64,000 nt of DNA from CAVZAB01 sp963773155 (lineage in GTDB: Bacteria > Pseudomonadota > Alphaproteobacteria > Rhizobiales > Beijerinckiaceae): NCBI GenBank assembly GCA_963773155.1, contig CAVZAB010000008.1, positions 1-64,000 on the forward strand, in the 5' to 3' direction. Numbering within the stretch: the stretch's first letter is position 1; the number at the start of each line of letters is the position of its first letter. The notes under the pieces are model-generated. The model worked only from the letters and a program-made list of their open reading frames with translations. It was not told the DNA's origin and did not search any database. Shown here in pieces: positions 35,010-44,570 of this stretch. The position numbers were made by a program, and so were the translations under genes.

Positions 35010-37667
35010 CTAAGCGCCCTTCGGGAAGCTGACGATCCGATTGGAACGGCCCTTTTCCTTGGTGGCTTCCTTGGCGGCCGCCGGCTCGCCCGGCGTTCCA
35101 TCGATGAGTATCCCCTGCCCATCCGCCGAAATCTCGACCGTCTGACCCTCGCCGATATGACCGGCCAGGATCTGATCGGCGAGCGGATCCTGCACGTAGC
35201 GCTGGATCACCCGTTTCAGCGGCCGGGCCCCATAGGCCGAATCGTAGCCCTTGTCGGCGAGAAAGGCGCGCCCCTTGGCATCGAGATCGAGGACGATCTT
35301 GCGGTCCTCGAGGAGTTTCGCCAGACGGCCGAACTGGATGTCCACAATGTGCGACATGTCGGTCCTTCGCAGCCGATGGAACAGGATGATCTCGTCCAGC
35401 CGGTTGAGGAATTCCGGGCGGAAGTGGGCCCGCACCGCGGCCATGACTTCGGCGCGAACCTTGTCGCTGTCCTCGCCTTCCTTCTGATTGACGAGATATT
35501 CGGCTCCGAGATTCGAGGTCATGATGATCAGAACGTTGCGGAAATCGACCGTCCGGCCCTGCCCGTCGGTTAGCCGACCGTCGTCGAGAACCTGCAGCAA
35601 GACGTTGAACACATCTGGATGGGCCTTCTCGATTTCGTCGAACAGGACGACCTGATAGGGCCTTCGGCGCACGGCTTCGGTCAAAGCGCCGCCTTCCTCG
35701 TAGCCGACATAGCCGGGCGGCGCACCGATCAGGCGGGCGACCGAATGCTTTTCCATATATTCCGACATGTCCATGCGGACCATTGCATTGTCGTCGTCGA
35801 ACAGAAAGCCGGCGAGTGCCTTAGTCAATTCGGTCTTGCCGACGCCGGTCGGGCCAAGAAACATGAACGAGCCAATCGGCCGGTGCGGATCCTGAAGGCC
35901 GGCCCGCGCCCGGCGTACCGCGGTCGCGACCGCCTTGACCGCCTCGGCCTGGCCGACCACCCGGGCCGCCAGCTCGCTCTCCATCGATAGAAGCTTGTCC
36001 TTTTCGCCCTGTAGCATCCGGTCGACCGGCACACCAGTCCAGCGTGACACGACTTGTGCGACATGATCGGCCGTCACCGCCTCTTCGACCAGGACATCGG
36101 CGTCCTTGGCCTCATTGGCGCTGATCTTCTTTTCAAGATCGGGAATAACTCCATAGGTCAGCCGGCCGGCCTCGGCATAGTCGCTCTTGCGCTGGGCGTT
36201 GGCGAGTTCGGTACGCGCCGCCTCCAATTGTTCCTTCAGTTTCTGCGCGGCGCCGAGCTTGTCCTTTTCGCTGCGCCAGCGCGCCGTCAGGGCGTCCGAC
36301 TTCTCCTGCATTTCCGCCAGTTCGGACTCGAGCCGCAACAGCCGGTCCTTCGAGGCCTTGTCGGTCTCCTTCTTCAAGGCTTCCTGCTCGATCTTGAGCT
36401 GAATAATCCGCCGGTCGAGCTCGTCCAATTCCTCCGGCTTCGAATCGACCTGCATGCGCAGCCGGGCCGAGGCCTCGTCGACGAGATCAATCGCCTTGTC
36501 GGGCAAGAAACGGTCGGTGATATAGCGGTTCGACAGGGTGGCGGCCGCGACGATCGCCGAATCGGTGATCCTGACGCCATGATGCAATTCGTATTTTTCC
36601 TTCAGGCCGCGCAGGATGGAAATGGTGTCCTCGACCGTTGGCTCGGATACGAACACCGGCTGGAAACGGCGGGCGAGGGCAGCATCCTTTTCGACGTGCT
36701 TGCGATATTCCTCGAGGGTGGTGGCGCCGATGCAATGCAATTCGCCGCGCGCCAGCGCTGGCTTCAGCAAATTCGAGGCGTCCATCGCCCCGTCGGCCTT
36801 GCCGGCGCCGACCAGCGTGTGCATTTCGTCGATGAACAGAACGATGCCGCCGGCAGCCGCGGTCACCTCGTTCAGGACCGCTTTCAAGCGCTCCTCGAAT
36901 TCGCCGCGGTATTTGGCACCGGCGATCAGCGACCCCATGTCCAGGGCCAGCAATCGCTTGTCCTTGAGGCTTTCCGGCACATCGCCGTTGACAATGCGAA
37001 GCGCCAGTCCCTCGACGATTGCCGTCTTGCCGACGCCGGGTTCGCCGATCAGGACCGGATTATTCTTGGTGCGGCGCGAGAGAACCTGAACGGCGCGCCG
37101 GATCTCCTCCTCGCGGCCGATCACTGGATCGAGCTTGCCGTTCCGCGCCGCGTCGGTCAGGTCGCGCGAATATTTCTTGAGCGCGTCATAGGCATTCTCG
37201 GCGCTGGCGCTGTCAGCGGTGCGGCCCTTGCGCAAATCGTTGATGGCGGCATTGAGCGTCTGGGCGGTGACGCCGGCATTGGCGAGAATCTTGCCGGCCT
37301 CGCTGCTCTTTTCCATCGCGATCGCCAACAGCAGGCGCTCGACAGTGACAAAAGAATCGCCGGCCTTTTCGGCGATTTTTTCGGCCTGGTCAAAGATCCG
37401 CGCGGTGGTCGGCGCCAAATACAATTGCCCAGCGCCGGTGCCCTGGACCTTGGGGATTTTCGCCAGCGCCAGCTCGGTCTGTGCCAGCGCATCGCGCGAA
37501 CGGCCGCCAGCCCGGTCGATCAAACCGGCGGCGAGGCCCTCGTCGTCATCGAGCAGGATTTTCAGCAAGTGCTCGGGCGTGAACTGCTGATGGCCCTCGC
37601 GGATCGCCAGCGATTGCGCCGCTTGAACGAAACCCCGCGCCCGTTCGGTATATTTCTCAAAATTCAT
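35010..37667 (-). CDS. clpB: Disaggregase chaperone ClpB
   Basis: This 885-residue Hsp100 disaggregase cooperates with DnaK. An N-terminal Clp-N domain (NFEKYTERARGFVQAAQSLA) is followed by NBD1 with GEPGVGKTAIVEGLALRI, a long coiled-coil middle domain (about residues 410-540, rich in E, K, L), and NBD2 with GPTGVGKTELTKALAGFLFD and EYMEKHSVARLIGAPPGYVG. ATG 37667 has GAGGAGTG upstream. The C-terminal tail is lysine-rich. A heat-shock promoter would be expected upstream but I could not identify one confidently. Confidence 0.96.
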   Translation of the reverse strand: MNFEKYTERARGFVQAAQSLAIREGHQQFTPEHLLKILLDDDEGLAAGLIDRAGGRSRDALAQTELALAKIPKVQGTGAGQLYLAPTTARIFDQAEKIAEKAGDSFVTVERLLLAIAMEKSSEAGKILANAGVTAQTLNAAINDLRKGRTADSASAENAYDALKKYSRDLTDAARNGKLDPVIGREEEIRRAVQVLSRRTKNNPVLIGEPGVGKTAIVEGLALRIVNGDVPESLKDKRLLALDMGSLIAGAKYRGEFEERLKAVLNEVTAAAGGIVLFIDEMHTLVGAGKADGAMDASNLLKPALARGELHCIGATTLEEYRKHVEKDAALARRFQPVFVSEPTVEDTISILRGLKEKYELHHGVRITDSAIVAAATLSNRYITDRFLPDKAIDLVDEASARLRMQVDSKPEELDELDRRIIQLKIEQEALKKETDKASKDRLLRLESELAEMQEKSDALTARWRSEKDKLGAAQKLKEQLEAARTELANAQRKSDYAEAGRLTYGVIPDLEKKISANEAKDADVLVEEAVTADHVAQVVSRWTGVPVDRMLQGEKDKLLSMESELAARVVGQAEAVKAVATAVRRARAGLQDPHRPIGSFMFLGPTGVGKTELTKALAGFLFDDDNAMVRMDMSEYMEKHSVARLIGAPPGYVGYEEGGALTEAVRRRPYQVVLFDEIEKAHPDVFNVLLQVLDDGRLTDGQGRTVDFRNVLIIMTSNLGAEYLVNQKEGEDSDKVRAEVMAAVRAHFRPEFLNRLDEIILFHRLRRTDMSHIVDIQFGRLAKLLEDRKIVLDLDAKGRAFLADKGYDSAYGARPLKRVIQRYVQDPLADQILAGHIGEGQTVEISADGQGILIDGTPGEPAAAKEATKEKGRSNRIVSFPKGA

Positions 37668-37783
37668 ATCCACACTCCTCGGCAATGGGTCCGGTGGATT
37701 GGTGATGCAAACCTGCCCGCTGATGTAAGTATGGTCGAGCCGGGGCGAAAGGCTTTGGCACTGGACTTCCAACAAAACTTTTC

Positions 37784-38868
37784 ATGCCGGGCTTGCGGCC
37801 TGGCGGCGTCGGCTTGATCGGCGACCAACGAAATGCCAGAGAGGCATCAGATCTAGGGCTCGGCATCGCGATCCTCGCACCAATTGGTATCCCGACCGCC
37901 CTGCGCGCCTTGCTCAAGTCGGAAGCGATCGGCGGCGTCATTCTGATGGGGGTCACCCTTGTCGCTCTGGTGACGGCGAATTCGTCACTAGCCCCGTTCT
38001 ATTTCCAAAGCCTCGAATACCGGATCGGCGGTTTCAGCCTCTCGCATTGGATCAATGATGGCCTGATGGCGCTGTTTTTTCTGCTGGTTGGCCTAGAGGT
38101 CAAGCGGGAAATCGTCGAGGGCGCCCTATCGACTTGGCCGCGGCGGATGCTGCCAGGTTTGGCGGCAATTGGCGGCATGCTGGTGCCGGCCGCAATCTAT
38201 CTGGCCGTGAACGCCAGTCAGCCGGTCAATTTGCGCGGCTGGGCGATCCCGGCGGCGACCGACATAGCTTTTGCACTCGGGGTCCTGGCGCTCTTCGGGC
38301 CGCGCGTGGCGGTTTCGTTGAAAATCTTTTTGACCGCGCCAGCGATCATCGATGATCTCGGGTCGGTGGCGATAATCGCGGTCTTCTACAGCGCCGGTCT
38401 GTCCTCCAGAGGGCTGATCCTTGCCGCCTGCCTCCCTGCCGGCCTCATTCTCCTCAATTATCGCGCCGTTATGTTTCTGCCGGCCTACCTGCTGCTCGGC
38501 GTCGGGCTCTGGTTTGCCTTCCATTGGGCCGGGGTTCACGCGACGCTCGCCGGTGTCGCCTTGGCGCTCACCATTCCGATCCGCCGGCAAGCGGACAAAA
38601 GCTTGAGTTACGCGTCGCCCCTGCACCGCCTCGAACATGGTCTGGCGCCCTGGGTCGCCTTTCTGATCGTACCTGTATTCGGCTTTGCCAATGCCGGCCT
38701 GTCGTTCGCCAGGCCCGATCTCGCCAGCCTGCTGGCGCCTTTGCCGATGCCCAGCCTTTGCAAGATCTGGTCAAACTCGGCGTCATGGCAGGCTCACTCG
38801 CTTCCGCACTTTGCGGGGCGCTTGTGATTCGCTTGGCCCAGCCCGGCCGGCCGACGAAACGCGGCTAG
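37784..38868 (+). pseudogene. nhaA: Na+/H+ antiporter NhaA with internal deletion and frameshift
   Basis: NhaA features are clear: INDGLMALFFLLVGLEVKRE, TDIAFALGVLALFGPR with the conserved Asp, and PAIIDDLGSVAIIAVFY with the Asp-Asp transport site. After FARPDLASLLAPLP the frame ends in unrelated sequence. The true C-terminus (DAQPLQDLVKLGVMAGSLAS) appears one frame away right next to that point. Compared with E. coli NhaA, about 60 residues are missing, covering the segments that correspond to helices X-XI and the Lys300 region. The junction word CGCCTTTGCCG at 38737-38747 fits both flanks in different frames. The start is uncertain. The gene as read could not make an active antiporter. Confidence 0.78.
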
Positions 38869-39812
38869 TCGCCGAGCGGAACTTCGCCCGGGTCGGTTGC
38901 CTCGCCGAGATCGGGTTGCCCGCTCTCCTGGCCCGGCCGACCGCGCCGCCGCCGGCGCGGTCGCAACGGAAACCGGCCGGTTTCCTCGTTCGCCTCGACC
39001 GCCGGCACCGGCGCTTCGGCCGCCGCCGATTCGGTGGTCGTCTCGACCGGCTCGTCTGGCGTAACCGGCGTCAGCCGCACTGGCGCGGTAATGAAGGCCG
39101 GCAAACCGTTGACCGGTTCACCCTCGGGCGCCGGCAGGCGGACCGGGACCGGGTCACGGTTCGGCCGCGGCTCGGCTTCGGCGCGGAATTCGTTCCGATA
39201 ATTGGGGCGGGGATCGCGGCCGTGTCGATTGTCGCGCTGACCCGGATAATTACGCTCCTGGTAGGGCCGCTCCTGGCGCGGTCCGCGGTCCTGCCGCTCG
39301 CCACCGCCGGCCTGGCCAGCCGACGCGTGCGGGCGGTCGCCATTGTGCGGGCGTTCGCCATTATACGGCGGCCGGTCCTGATAGGGCTGCGGGCCATTGC
39401 CATAGGCTGGCTGAGCCGGCGCCGGCAGCGAGGGCTGCGGTTGGCGTTCGATCGGCGAGGCAAACCGGTCCGGCAGGCCGCCAAAATCATCGTCGTCGTC
39501 GCCTTCCTCGGCATCCGTTGTTTCGCCGGGCGGGCGCTGATAGCCGAATTGCACCTGTTGCTGGGCGAGCTGGGCCGCCGCAATCAACCGGAAGTAATGC
39601 TCGGCGTGCTGCAAATAGCTTTCGGCCGCTACCGTATCGCCGGAGGATTGCGCGTCGCGCGCCAATTGCAGGTATTTCTCCGCAATGTGATGCGCCGTCC
39701 CGCGGATCTTCACGTCCGGCCCATTGGATTCGTAGGTCCGGGTTAGCGGGTTCGGGCCCTTGCGGTTGTTGTTGCGGCCACGCATACGTTTGGCATTCTG
39801 ACCTGGTCTCAT
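38865..39812 (-). CDS. DUF4167 protein, disordered Arg/Pro/Asn-rich tail
   Basis: This 315-residue protein has the DUF4167 N-terminal domain (residues 1-75): MRPGQNAKRMRGRNNNRKGP, then RGTAHHIAEKYLQLARDA and a helical HAEHYFRLI. The rest is low-complexity: acidic patch DAEEGDDDDDFGG, then repeats around RPPYNGERPHNGDRPH and an RQDRGPRQERPY stretch, and a C-terminal RPRRRRRGRPGQ basic cluster. The composition resembles RNA-binding disordered proteins. DUF4167 is widespread in alphaproteobacteria with no established function. It shares a CTAG stop tetranucleotide with convergent nhaA. Confidence 0.88.
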   Translation of the reverse strand: MRPGQNAKRMRGRNNNRKGPNPLTRTYESNGPDVKIRGTAHHIAEKYLQLARDAQSSGDTVAAESYLQHAEHYFRLIAAAQLAQQQVQFGYQRPPGETTDAEEGDDDDDFGGLPDRFASPIERQPQPSLPAPAQPAYGNGPQPYQDRPPYNGERPHNGDRPHASAGQAGGGERQDRGPRQERPYQERNYPGQRDNRHGRDPRPNYRNEFRAEAEPRPNRDPVPVRLPAPEGEPVNGLPAFITAPVRLTPVTPDEPVETTTESAAAEAPVPAVEANEETGRFPLRPRRRRRGRPGQESGQPDLGEATDPGEVPLGD

Positions 39813-40173
39813 CGACTGTCCTTGATTAATTAACGCAAACCTCAACCTGCTTCGGCCAGGCGCACGCCGGCGCGGCTTTGCGCTGGCTTTTCCCGTCGTC
39901 GGTCGATTCTTCTGGTACGATGGATGCTCGGCTCTCCGGCCAAAAGTGCGCTATGGTTACCATTCCGTCGCAGAAACTCGCCTGGCGCGCACCATCCGCG
40001 ACGCGTCTTCGGATCTGCGACTTCCGCCTTCCTATGTGTCAAAACAATGATTCGACTGAACAATTCCGGAGCCGCCACTCTAGTCCGGGAAGTCCCGAAA
40101 GGGCGAGGCGGCTACTACAGATATTCAGCCTCACTGTGCCGACGGTTCAAACGGCGATTCAGCTGCAAGCAAT
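39813..40173. other. Intergenic 361 bases, no gene recognised
   Basis: This is the leader of the DUF4167 gene on the left and the 3' flank of prmC on the right. The left edge has an AT-rich TTGATTAATTAACG that probably belongs to the DUF4167 promoter. Open frames of up to 102 codons exist but have no family resemblance, no ribosome-binding site and unusual codon use. I see no tRNA or terminator here. Confidence 0.5.
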
Positions 40174-41076
40174 TTAGACCGTTTCCGGTTGCGAGCCAAG
40201 CAATTTTCGTGGCCGGCCGAAAACTACCCTAATGAGACCAGCCGTATCGCACGCCGTGCCGGCCGGTTCAAGGCCGGCTGCGGCGAGCAGAGCATGGACA
40301 ATGCTGGCCTGGCCGGCGCCGATTTCGACCGCGATCAGGCCGTCGGGCTGCAGCAGCCGGGGCAGATCGGCAAAAATGGCGCGATAGGCGTCGAATCCGT
40401 CCCAGCCACCATCAAGGGCGACCAGCGGGTCGTAATCGCGCACTTCCGGTGCAAGGGCACCGATTGCGGTGCGGGCGAGATAGGGAGGATTGGAAACAAC
40501 AAGATCGAATCGGCAGTCGAGCGGGCGCGCCCAGTCGGCGACGACCACGGCCGCGCGCGCTGCCAGCTGCAGGCGGGTCAGATTGAGTCTGGCGGTGGCG
40601 GCCGCCTGCGGCGAAATGTCCGTCGCGACCCCGAAGGCCTTGGGACAATGGGTCAGCAGCGCCGCCAATATGGCGCCCGAACCGGTTCCGAGATCGAGAA
40701 TCCGCAAGTCTCGATCAGCGGCAATTCTGGCAAGCGCGGCTCGGACAAGCGTTTCGGTGTCGCCACGCGGATCGAGCACATGGTTGTTGACAACGAGCTC
40801 GAGGCCATAGAAGGCGGCATGGCCGAGAATCCGCGCCAACGGTTCATGGCGCAGGCGCCGCGCCAATAGATCGCGCAAGCGGCGCCCGGCCGCGCCGCCG
40901 AGCTTGCGCTCAGCATCGCGCCGCAATTCGACATGGCTGATTGCGGCCGCCGCGCAGAGCAGAAAGCGCGCCTCGAGTCCGGCCATTGCGACGCCCGCAT
41001 CTTCCAACTGGCCAGCCGCCCGCCGCCAGGCGCCGCGCCGGCTCAAACGGCCGAAATGATTGAATGCGCTCTGCAT
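40174..41076 (-). CDS. prmC: Release-factor glutamine methyltransferase PrmC
   Basis: This 300-residue enzyme N5-methylates the GGQ glutamine of RF1 and RF2. It has an N-terminal helical domain, SAM motif I ILDLGTGSGAILAALL and the diagnostic catalytic motif VVSNPPYLAR. Its ATG overlaps the prfA stop (TGATG shared), so it is translationally coupled to its own substrate gene, the standard prfA-prmC pair. Confidence 0.93.
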   Translation of the reverse strand: MQSAFNHFGRLSRRGAWRRAAGQLEDAGVAMAGLEARFLLCAAAAISHVELRRDAERKLGGAAGRRLRDLLARRLRHEPLARILGHAAFYGLELVVNNHVLDPRGDTETLVRAALARIAADRDLRILDLGTGSGAILAALLTHCPKAFGVATDISPQAAATARLNLTRLQLAARAAVVVADWARPLDCRFDLVVSNPPYLARTAIGALAPEVRDYDPLVALDGGWDGFDAYRAIFADLPRLLQPDGLIAVEIGAGQASIVHALLAAAGLEPAGTACDTAGLIRVVFGRPRKLLGSQPETV

Positions 41077-42150
41077 CAGATTTCATTGGCCGCGAGTTGC
41101 CCGGCCTGGGCCTCGGTGATCAAGGGATCGATTATCTCGTCGAGCGCGTCGCCGGCGATAATTTTGTCGAGTTTGTAGAGGGTCAAGTTGATCCGGTGAT
41201 CGGTCACCCGCCCTTGCGGGAAATTATAGGTTCGAAATCCGCTCCGAACGATCGCCCGAACCAACCTGGGCGCGCCGGTCGGCGGCCCGATCGGTGGCGA
41301 GCCTTTGCCGCTCCCTGTCGTATAGGCGCGAGCGCAGCAGCGCCATGGCGCGGGCCCGGTTCTTGTGCTGGGAACGCTCCTCTTGGACGAAGACGACGAG
41401 ACCGCTCGGCAGGTGGGTGAGTCTGATCGCCAATTCAGTCTTGTTGACGTGCTGGCCGCCGGCGCCCTGGGCCCGCATCGTGTCGATTTTGAGGTCGGCC
41501 TCGTTAATCGCCACATCGACTTCCTGCGCCTCGGGCAGGACGGCGACGGTCGCCGCAGAGGTATGAATTCTTCCCTGTGTCTCGGTGTCGGGCACCCGCT
41601 GCACACGATGCACGCCGCTTTCGAATTTCAATTTGGCGAAGACGCCGCGACCCTTGATTTCGGCAATGATTTCCTTGAAGCCGCCGGCCGTCCCCTCGCT
41701 TGTCGACAGGACCTCGACTTTCCAGCCCTTCGTCTGAGCATAGCGTTCGTACATGCGGAACAGGTCGCCGGCAAACAGCGCCGCCTCGTCGCCACCAGTT
41801 CCCGCCCGCACTTCCAGTATGACACTTTTCTCGTCGTCGCCATCGGCCGGCAGCAGCGCCAGACGAATCGCACGTTCGAGGGCTTGCGTCTCGGCCGCTT
41901 TGTCGGCGCGCTCCGCCTCGGCGAGCGCCCGCAGGTCGGCTTCGGTTGCCGGATCGTCGAGCAAGGCTTGAATGCTGGCGATCTCGGACTGCGCTGCCCG
42001 CCAGGTCCGGATCGCCGCGACAACCGGCTCGAGTTCCGAAATTTCGCGCGACAGCGCTACAAAATCCTGACCGCCTGCACCGGCAGAAAGGCGCGCCCCG
42101 ATTTCATCGTGGCGACGCAGGATAAGGTCGAGTTTGTCGTGCGGGAGCAT
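41076..42150 (-). CDS. prfA: Peptide chain release factor 1 (one frameshift at GANTC)
   Basis: RF1 terminates at UAA/UAG. The motif GAGGQHVNKTELAIR carries the catalytic GGQ, with LEVRAGTGGDEAALFAGDLF and HRVQRVPDTETQGRIHTSAA. The frame ends early near residue 305. Reading GAAATC at 41234-41239 as GAATC gives RTYNFPQGRVTDHRINLTLY and a normal end, about 357 residues in total. RF1 is essential, so the extra base is almost certainly an error in the sequence. prmC overlaps downstream and ptsP ends 9 bases upstream. Confidence 0.94.
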
Positions 42151-42159
42151 GGCTGATCT

Positions 42160-44427
42160 TTACAAGACTACGCCTTGGGCTTCGGCATAGGAGCGCAATT
42201 CCTCGCGCAGCGAAGCGGGGGCCTCGCTCCGCTGCAGCAGCGCCGAAACGAAGGCCGTAGCATCCGCGACCTCCAGCGAAAGCACCATGGCCTTGACCGG
42301 TCCGAGCGAAGACGGCGACATCGAAAGCGAGCGATAGCCAAGGGCGATCAGAGTCATCGCCTCGAGCGGCTTGCCGCCGATCTCGCCGCATAGCGTGACT
42401 GGCTTGCCATGGCTTTCACCCGCCGCGGCGATCATTTTGAGGACTCGCATGGTTGGGAGCGACAATGGATCGAAACGATTGGCGACGCGTTTATTATCGC
42501 GGTCCGCCGCATAGAGATATTGCAACAGATCATTCGAGCCGACCGAGAGGAAATCGACGCGCGCCATGATTTCGTCGAGCTGCCACAAAAGCGAGGGAAC
42601 CTCGAGCATGACGCCAAGCTTCAAGTCGAGCGGCAGGTCGTAGTCATGCAGGCGCAAATGGGCCAGTTCGCGCTCGACAATCCGCTTGGCCGCATCGAAT
42701 TCCTGGGTCATGGCGACCATCGGAAACATGATTCGCAATTCGCGCCCGGCTCCGGCGCGCAGCATCGCCCGCAATTGCGAGCGCAGTAGACCCGGCCGGT
42801 CAAGACCGATGCGGATCGCGCGCCAGCCTAGCGCCGGGTTTTCCTCTTCAACCTTGGCCATATAGGGCAGGATTTTGTCGCCGCCGATGTCGAGCGTGCG
42901 GAAGGTGACTGGCCGGTTGGGAACCGCATCCATGACCGCCCGATAGAAATCATATTGCTGGCTCGTGCGCGGGAACTGCGGTGCAATCATGAATTGCAGT
43001 TCGGTGCGGAACAGGCCGATCGACATCGCGCCCATTTCCTCGACATGCGGCAGATCGGCAAGCAGGCCGGCATTCATGTGGAGGCCGATCGCCACCCGAT
43101 CGCGGGTCACCGCGGCAATGTCGCGCAGCCGCCGGTATTGCTCCTGCCGCCTCGCCCTTAGCCGCGCCTTTTCGCCATAGGCCGCCTCGACATCCGGCGG
43201 CGGCCGGATCTGGACCTCGCCAGCGGTGCCATCGACGATGATTGCGTCACCCTGCTCGACCAGATTGGTCACGTTCTGGGCTTCGCCGACCGCCGGAATC
43301 CCCAGCGCCCGCGCGACAATGGCGACATGGCTTGACAAGCCGCCGTCCTCCAGCACGAGCCCGCGCAGCCGGGCGCGGTCATAATCAAGGAGCGCGGCCG
43401 GACCCATCGTGCGGGCGACCAGAATCGCATTGTCGGGAATTGATTCGCGGGTGGCAACAAAGCTCTGCCCGGTCAATTGGTGCAGCAGGCGGTTCGCCAG
43501 ATCGTCGAGATCGTGCAGGCGATCGCGGAGATAGGGATCGGTCTGGCGTTGCAATTTGGCCCGCGCGTCGTTTTGCACCCGTTCGACGGCGGCCTCCGCT
43601 GTGAGCCCCGTCAATACCGCTTCGTGCAGGCGGCGCAGCCATCCGCGATCATAGGCAAACATCCGAAAGGCCTCGAGAACCTCCACATGCTCGCCAGGAC
43701 CGACCTGGTCGCCGCGGTCGATCAACTCGTCGATCGACAGCCGCAGGGCCTCGATCGCCGCCTCGAGACGCTTGGCTTCGGCCGGCACGTCCTCGGCGAC
43801 CAGACGGGTCACGACAACCCGCGGTTCGTGCAGGAGGACATGGCCGAGACCGACCCCGTCGGCAATGGCGGTGGCGCGCAGGAATAGCGGCCGCCGCAGG
43901 GCAATGTCGGCGCCGGGCCGCACGATTGCCTGCAATTCGCCGGCGGCAATCATTTCTGCCAACAGCATCGAGGTGGTCTGGAGGACTTCCACTTCCTCCT
44001 CGGAATAGAATCGGCGGGCGCGATTCTGCACGACCAGGACGCCGAGCGTGTTGCCGCCCCGCAAAATCGGCACGCCGAGGAAGGATTGATAGATTTCTTC
44101 GCCGGTCTCCGGCTTGTAGGAAAAGGCCGGATGGGCCTGGGCGTCCGACAGAGCCAGCGGCTCGGCGCTCTCGGCAATCCGGCCGACCAAGCCCTCGCCC
44201 GAGCGCATCGTGGTCAGATGCACCGCCTCACGCTTGAGGCCCTCGGTGGCGAACAGCTCGAGCCGCCCGTCGGCACGTAGGACATAGACCGAGCAGACTT
44301 CGGCGACCATATTGCTGGCGATTTGAACGACGATCTTGTCGAGCCGGGCCTGCGCGCCAATCGGCTCCGCCATGACTTCGCGAAGTCGGCGCAGGAGCAG
44401 ACGCGGACCGCCGAGACCGCTACGCAT
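42160..44427 (-). CDS. ptsP: PEP-protein phosphotransferase PtsP (EI-Ntr)
   Basis: This 755-residue enzyme is the first component of the nitrogen-related PTS. An N-terminal GAF domain (about residues 20-165, NMVAEVCSVYVL, FLGVPILRGG) is followed by the EI domain with phospho-histidine in GGLSSHVAIVARALGIPA and a PEP-binding barrel containing SIGLFRTELQFM, LDIGGDKILPYMA and active-site VTLCGEIGGKP. It phosphorylates NPr and then EIIA-Ntr, linking carbon and nitrogen status to potassium and stress control. lysC lies upstream on the same strand after 143 bases. Confidence 0.95.
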   Translation of the reverse strand: MRSGLGGPRLLLRRLREVMAEPIGAQARLDKIVVQIASNMVAEVCSVYVLRADGRLELFATEGLKREAVHLTTMRSGEGLVGRIAESAEPLALSDAQAHPAFSYKPETGEEIYQSFLGVPILRGGNTLGVLVVQNRARRFYSEEEVEVLQTTSMLLAEMIAAGELQAIVRPGADIALRRPLFLRATAIADGVGLGHVLLHEPRVVVTRLVAEDVPAEAKRLEAAIEALRLSIDELIDRGDQVGPGEHVEVLEAFRMFAYDRGWLRRLHEAVLTGLTAEAAVERVQNDARAKLQRQTDPYLRDRLHDLDDLANRLLHQLTGQSFVATRESIPDNAILVARTMGPAALLDYDRARLRGLVLEDGGLSSHVAIVARALGIPAVGEAQNVTNLVEQGDAIIVDGTAGEVQIRPPPDVEAAYGEKARLRARRQEQYRRLRDIAAVTRDRVAIGLHMNAGLLADLPHVEEMGAMSIGLFRTELQFMIAPQFPRTSQQYDFYRAVMDAVPNRPVTFRTLDIGGDKILPYMAKVEEENPALGWRAIRIGLDRPGLLRSQLRAMLRAGAGRELRIMFPMVAMTQEFDAAKRIVERELAHLRLHDYDLPLDLKLGVMLEVPSLLWQLDEIMARVDFLSVGSNDLLQYLYAADRDNKRVANRFDPLSLPTMRVLKMIAAAGESHGKPVTLCGEIGGKPLEAMTLIALGYRSLSMSPSSLGPVKAMVLSLEVADATAFVSALLQRSEAPASLREELRSYAEAQGVVL

Positions 44428-44515
44428 GCATGGCTTCCTGGTTCGAGATCATTCTCAGCTTCGCCACCCCGCCGATCAGGGTCGCAATGCCCGTATACGA
44501 ATGCAAGGCCCGCGC

Positions 44516-44533
44516 CGCAAGGGAAGCCTTGCG
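44516..44533 (-). terminator. Hairpin downstream of lysC
   Basis: A perfect 7-base stem (CGCAAGG, loop GAAG, CCTTGCG) lies in the 143-base lysC-ptsP gap. It lacks a T-run on either strand, so it is only a candidate terminator or leader structure. Confidence 0.3.
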
Positions 44534-44570
44534 ACAGGCAAGCTTTGCGGCGCCGGCGGGCCCGACCGGA

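Noticed and set aside
37668..37783. Possible heat-shock (sigma-32) promoter upstream of clpB
   Set aside because: Only weak, badly spaced resemblance to the CTTGAA / CCCAT pattern was found, so it is not reported as a site.
36054..37817. Open plus-strand frame of 587 codons opposite clpB
   Set aside because: It is a shadow of clpB, with no recognised motif.
39813..40173. Possible tRNA or small gene in the gap left of prmC
   Set aside because: No cloverleaf, T-loop GTTCGA motif, ribosome-binding site or protein similarity could be found.
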